From contig NZ_JAMOIM010000005.1 in assembly GCF_026130545.1 (NCBI RefSeq), forward strand, positions 243,227 through 307,226: a stretch of DNA of 64,000 bases. The letters are read 5' to 3'. Shown piece by piece: positions 62,478 through 64,000 of the stretch. This stretch comes from Lichenifustis flavocetrariae. GTDB lineage: Bacteria; Pseudomonadota; Alphaproteobacteria; Rhizobiales; Beijerinckiaceae. The position numbers and the translations under genes are program-made. Numbering within the stretch: the stretch's first letter is position 1; every line of letters begins with the position of its first letter. The notes beneath the pieces were generated by a model that saw only the letters and a program-made list of their open reading frames with translations, was not told the origin of the DNA and searched no databases.

Positions 62478-63476
62478 ATGACACGCCTCGATAATTCCGC
62501 TTGGCAGCACACCCTCGCGGTCACGCGCCCGGTGCTCATACTCTCCAATCCCGACTATCTCGACCAGATCGCCGCTGACCTGCGCCGCGCCGGTGTGCAA
62601 GCGGCCGTCGCGCGCCATGACACGCCTGCGATCTTCGACTGGTTGATCGGGCTGGTATCACTTCAAGGCATCTCGGACCGCGTCGCTTTTGCCTGGGACG
62701 CCAAGCATGGCGGGATCTCATGGGCCGACATCGAAGGCGGGCTCGAGCGGTCACCGAGTTGCCCCAAGCTCCGCTGTTATTGGAGTTTCGATGGCTGCAG
62801 CTATTGCAAAGGCCGGGGCACCTGTGCCGAGCCGGCGCTCATGCTCCGATGTCCGCTACCTCAGCACAGATTGCGAAAGGGCGGGCTGAACCGGGCCGCC
62901 TATGCCTTGCACTTGTTCCTTCGCGATGTTTGCAACGGCGACTTGGTCGCCTGGCTCGATATGAGGCTTGCTGAGGCCGATGCGACCCGACCGGCCGTCA
63001 AGGTGGCCGGTGACCTACAAAGGGTCGTGCTTGAGCCCCTGACGCACATTCACGGCATCGGCGCCAAGCTGTGGTCGATGATGCTTGCCGACTTGTTGCT
63101 GGCTGGCGACCCTGGGCGGCCACGATGGGTCGAGGTTGGGGCCGGCTTCATTGCCATCGACACCTTGGTGCATAACTTCCTGCACCGAACCGGCGCGCTC
63201 CGGCGACATCGAGCCGTGCACAGCTATGGCGCGGGGTGCTACGCGCCGGGTGGATGCGCCGCCATCATTGCCGGCCTGGCGCGCCGCTTCGACGCCACGA
63301 CCATCAATCCGACATTTCCAACCTGCTTCCCACGGCTCGTGCAACACGCGATCTGGAACTTCTGTGCGACGAGCCAGCAGAATATTTGCAACGGGGTGCA
63401 AATCGATGATCGGCGGCGATGCCGCAGCGTGGATTGCCCAGCCTATCCGGATTGCGATCGCGTCCGTTTAAGTTGA
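62478..63476 (+). CDS. Helix-hairpin-helix protein with Cys clusters
   Basis: A 332-residue protein that I cannot assign. Residues 95-125 hold a Cys-rich cluster (Cys95, Cys100, Cys107, Cys110, Cys116, Cys125). A helix-hairpin-helix-like segment THIHGIGAKLWSMMLADLLL lies at residues 189-208, and AGFIAIDTLVHNFLHRTGAL follows with an Asp in a position like that of HhH-GPD glycosylases. The C-terminus has a second Cys set (FCATSQQNICNG, RRRCRSVDCPAYPDC). This layout resembles DNA glycosylases with an iron-sulfur cluster loop but does not match one exactly. Composition is closer to core genome than to the element. Confidence 0.6.
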   Translation: MTRLDNSAWQHTLAVTRPVLILSNPDYLDQIAADLRRAGVQAAVARHDTPAIFDWLIGLVSLQGISDRVAFAWDAKHGGISWADIEGGLERSPSCPKLRCYWSFDGCSYCKGRGTCAEPALMLRCPLPQHRLRKGGLNRAAYALHLFLRDVCNGDLVAWLDMRLAEADATRPAVKVAGDLQRVVLEPLTHIHGIGAKLWSMMLADLLLAGDPGRPRWVEVGAGFIAIDTLVHNFLHRTGALRRHRAVHSYGAGCYAPGGCAAIIAGLARRFDATTINPTFPTCFPRLVQHAIWNFCATSQQNICNGVQIDDRRRCRSVDCPAYPDCDRVRLS

Positions 63477-63595
63477 CCAACCTCGTTCGTGTCGGCCTCA
63501 GACATGCCGGTGAGGCCGTTTTGCCAAGCATCACTCAGCTGACGGATCGACATCCGCGCCCGCGCGGGCGTCGCGCCGCAATCATAAATCTGCTC

Positions 63596-63865
63596 TCAGC
63601 GTCGGACATCCGCCGGAAACGAATTCGGGCGCGGCGCTGACGCCGGTGCCTGCGTCAGCAGTGCCATGAGCTCGCGCTGGCCGGCCTGCAGCCTGTTCAG
63701 TTCAAGCAGGCCAACCCCAACAAGGCAAAGGATCGCGCCGCCGATCACGCTGGTGGTGACAATCCCGAGTTGGATGTCGGTCGGGGCATGCGATCCGGCG
63801 AAAAAGCCGAAGAGGATCGCGCCGCCGCCAAACAATCGGGCCAGGAGGCTCCAGGTCCTCAACAT
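63596..63865 (-). CDS. Small two-helix membrane protein
   Basis: An 89-residue protein starting MLRTWSLLARLFGGGAILFG, with two hydrophobic helices (about residues 8-24 and 35-55) and a Pro/Ala-rich tail. No family is recognised. It follows another minus-strand gene that ends two bases before its ATG, so the two are likely co-transcribed. Confidence 0.6.
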   Translation of the reverse strand: MLRTWSLLARLFGGGAILFGFFAGSHAPTDIQLGIVTTSVIGGAILCLVGVGLLELNRLQAGQRELMALLTQAPASAPRPNSFPADVRR

Positions 63866-63866
63866 C

Positions 63867-64000
63867 TCAGTGCTCCTGGTCCGGCACGATCTCGACACCG
63901 TTCACCCTGATTTGCGCCATTCGCGCCGACACGTAGCCGACGGTTGTCGTGACCACGATGTCATGACCGTCGTTCGATCGCCAGTGAAACCCGCATGCCT
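63867..64000 (-). CDS. C-terminus of an unknown gene, partial
   Basis: The last 43 codons of a gene that enters from the right edge, ending VTTVGYVSARMAQIRVNGVE followed by IVPDQEH and a TGA. The stop lies just before the ATG of the small membrane protein. The product cannot be identified from this piece. Confidence 0.5.
   Translation of the reverse strand, partial: ACGFHWRSNDGHDIVVTTTVGYVSARMAQIRVNGVEIVPDQEH

Noticed and set aside
1..64000. CRISPR arrays, rRNA genes, complete insertion sequences, origin of replication
   Set aside because: No regularly spaced direct repeats, no rRNA sequence, no transposase with terminal repeats and no DnaA-box cluster were seen.

Overview
The window looks like high-GC chromosomal DNA of an alphaproteobacterium, most likely order Hyphomicrobiales. 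The evidence is a hopanoid side-chain and transport cluster (hpnL-hpnI-hpnJ-hpnK with hpnN), a complete propionyl-CoA to succinyl-CoA operon, aerobic cobalamin genes cobO-cobQ, and many LysR, GntR and AraC regulators. The last 7.5 kb, after a tRNA-Glu gene, is AT-richer and looks like the start of an integrated element.

Layout. 1-7.8 kb: a minus-strand amine/amino-acid catabolic set (partial ABC ATPase, LysR, ArgE-type M20 deacylase, flavin monooxygenase, DUF1028, RidA, HisD-like dehydrogenase) behind a broken RpiR regulator. 8-12.5 kb: a secreted alpha/beta hydrolase, a membrane-anchored AraC regulator and a CHASE3-type chemoreceptor. 12.5-13.8 kb: a relic strip with an aldehyde dehydrogenase tail. 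13.8-25.2 kb: a quinate/shikimate and aromatic catabolic region with two divergent arms around a GntR regulator and two copies of a candidate operator. 25.2-26.5 kb: a second relic strip with a ParD antitoxin, a broken ParE toxin and a hydrolase tail.

26.5-31.2 kb is the most interesting part. A GGDEF-EAL protein is translationally coupled to an H-NOX nitric-oxide sensor. Divergent from them is a single-chain nitric oxide synthase of 781 residues that carries its own BFD-like [2Fe-2S] domain and FAD/NAD reductase in front of the NOS oxygenase domain. Synthesis of NO, its sensing and c-di-GMP output are therefore encoded side by side around one 231-base promoter region that holds an inverted repeat.

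31.2-44.3 kb: a Tae4-amidase-like short ORF, trmD with a long C-terminal extension, rimM, the hopanoid genes, cobO-cobQ and a second parD with a frameshifted parE. 44.4-52 kb: pccB-pccA-mutA-scpA-mce, an overlapping operon converting propionyl-CoA to succinyl-CoA whose mutase needs adenosylcobalamin; cobO and cobQ next door act in making that cofactor. 52.2-56.3 kb: a repeat-rich secreted protein, a Dabb protein, a quinone-oxidoreductase-like enzyme and an M29 aminopeptidase. 56.5 kb to the end: tRNA-Glu(CTC), then element genes (conserved unknowns, an AlpA-like regulator, a putative HUH replication protein, a PD-(D/E)XK nuclease-like protein) and a Cys-rich helix-hairpin-helix protein. No integrase, rRNA or CRISPR array was seen. 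All functional calls were made by reading translated sequence, with no database search.
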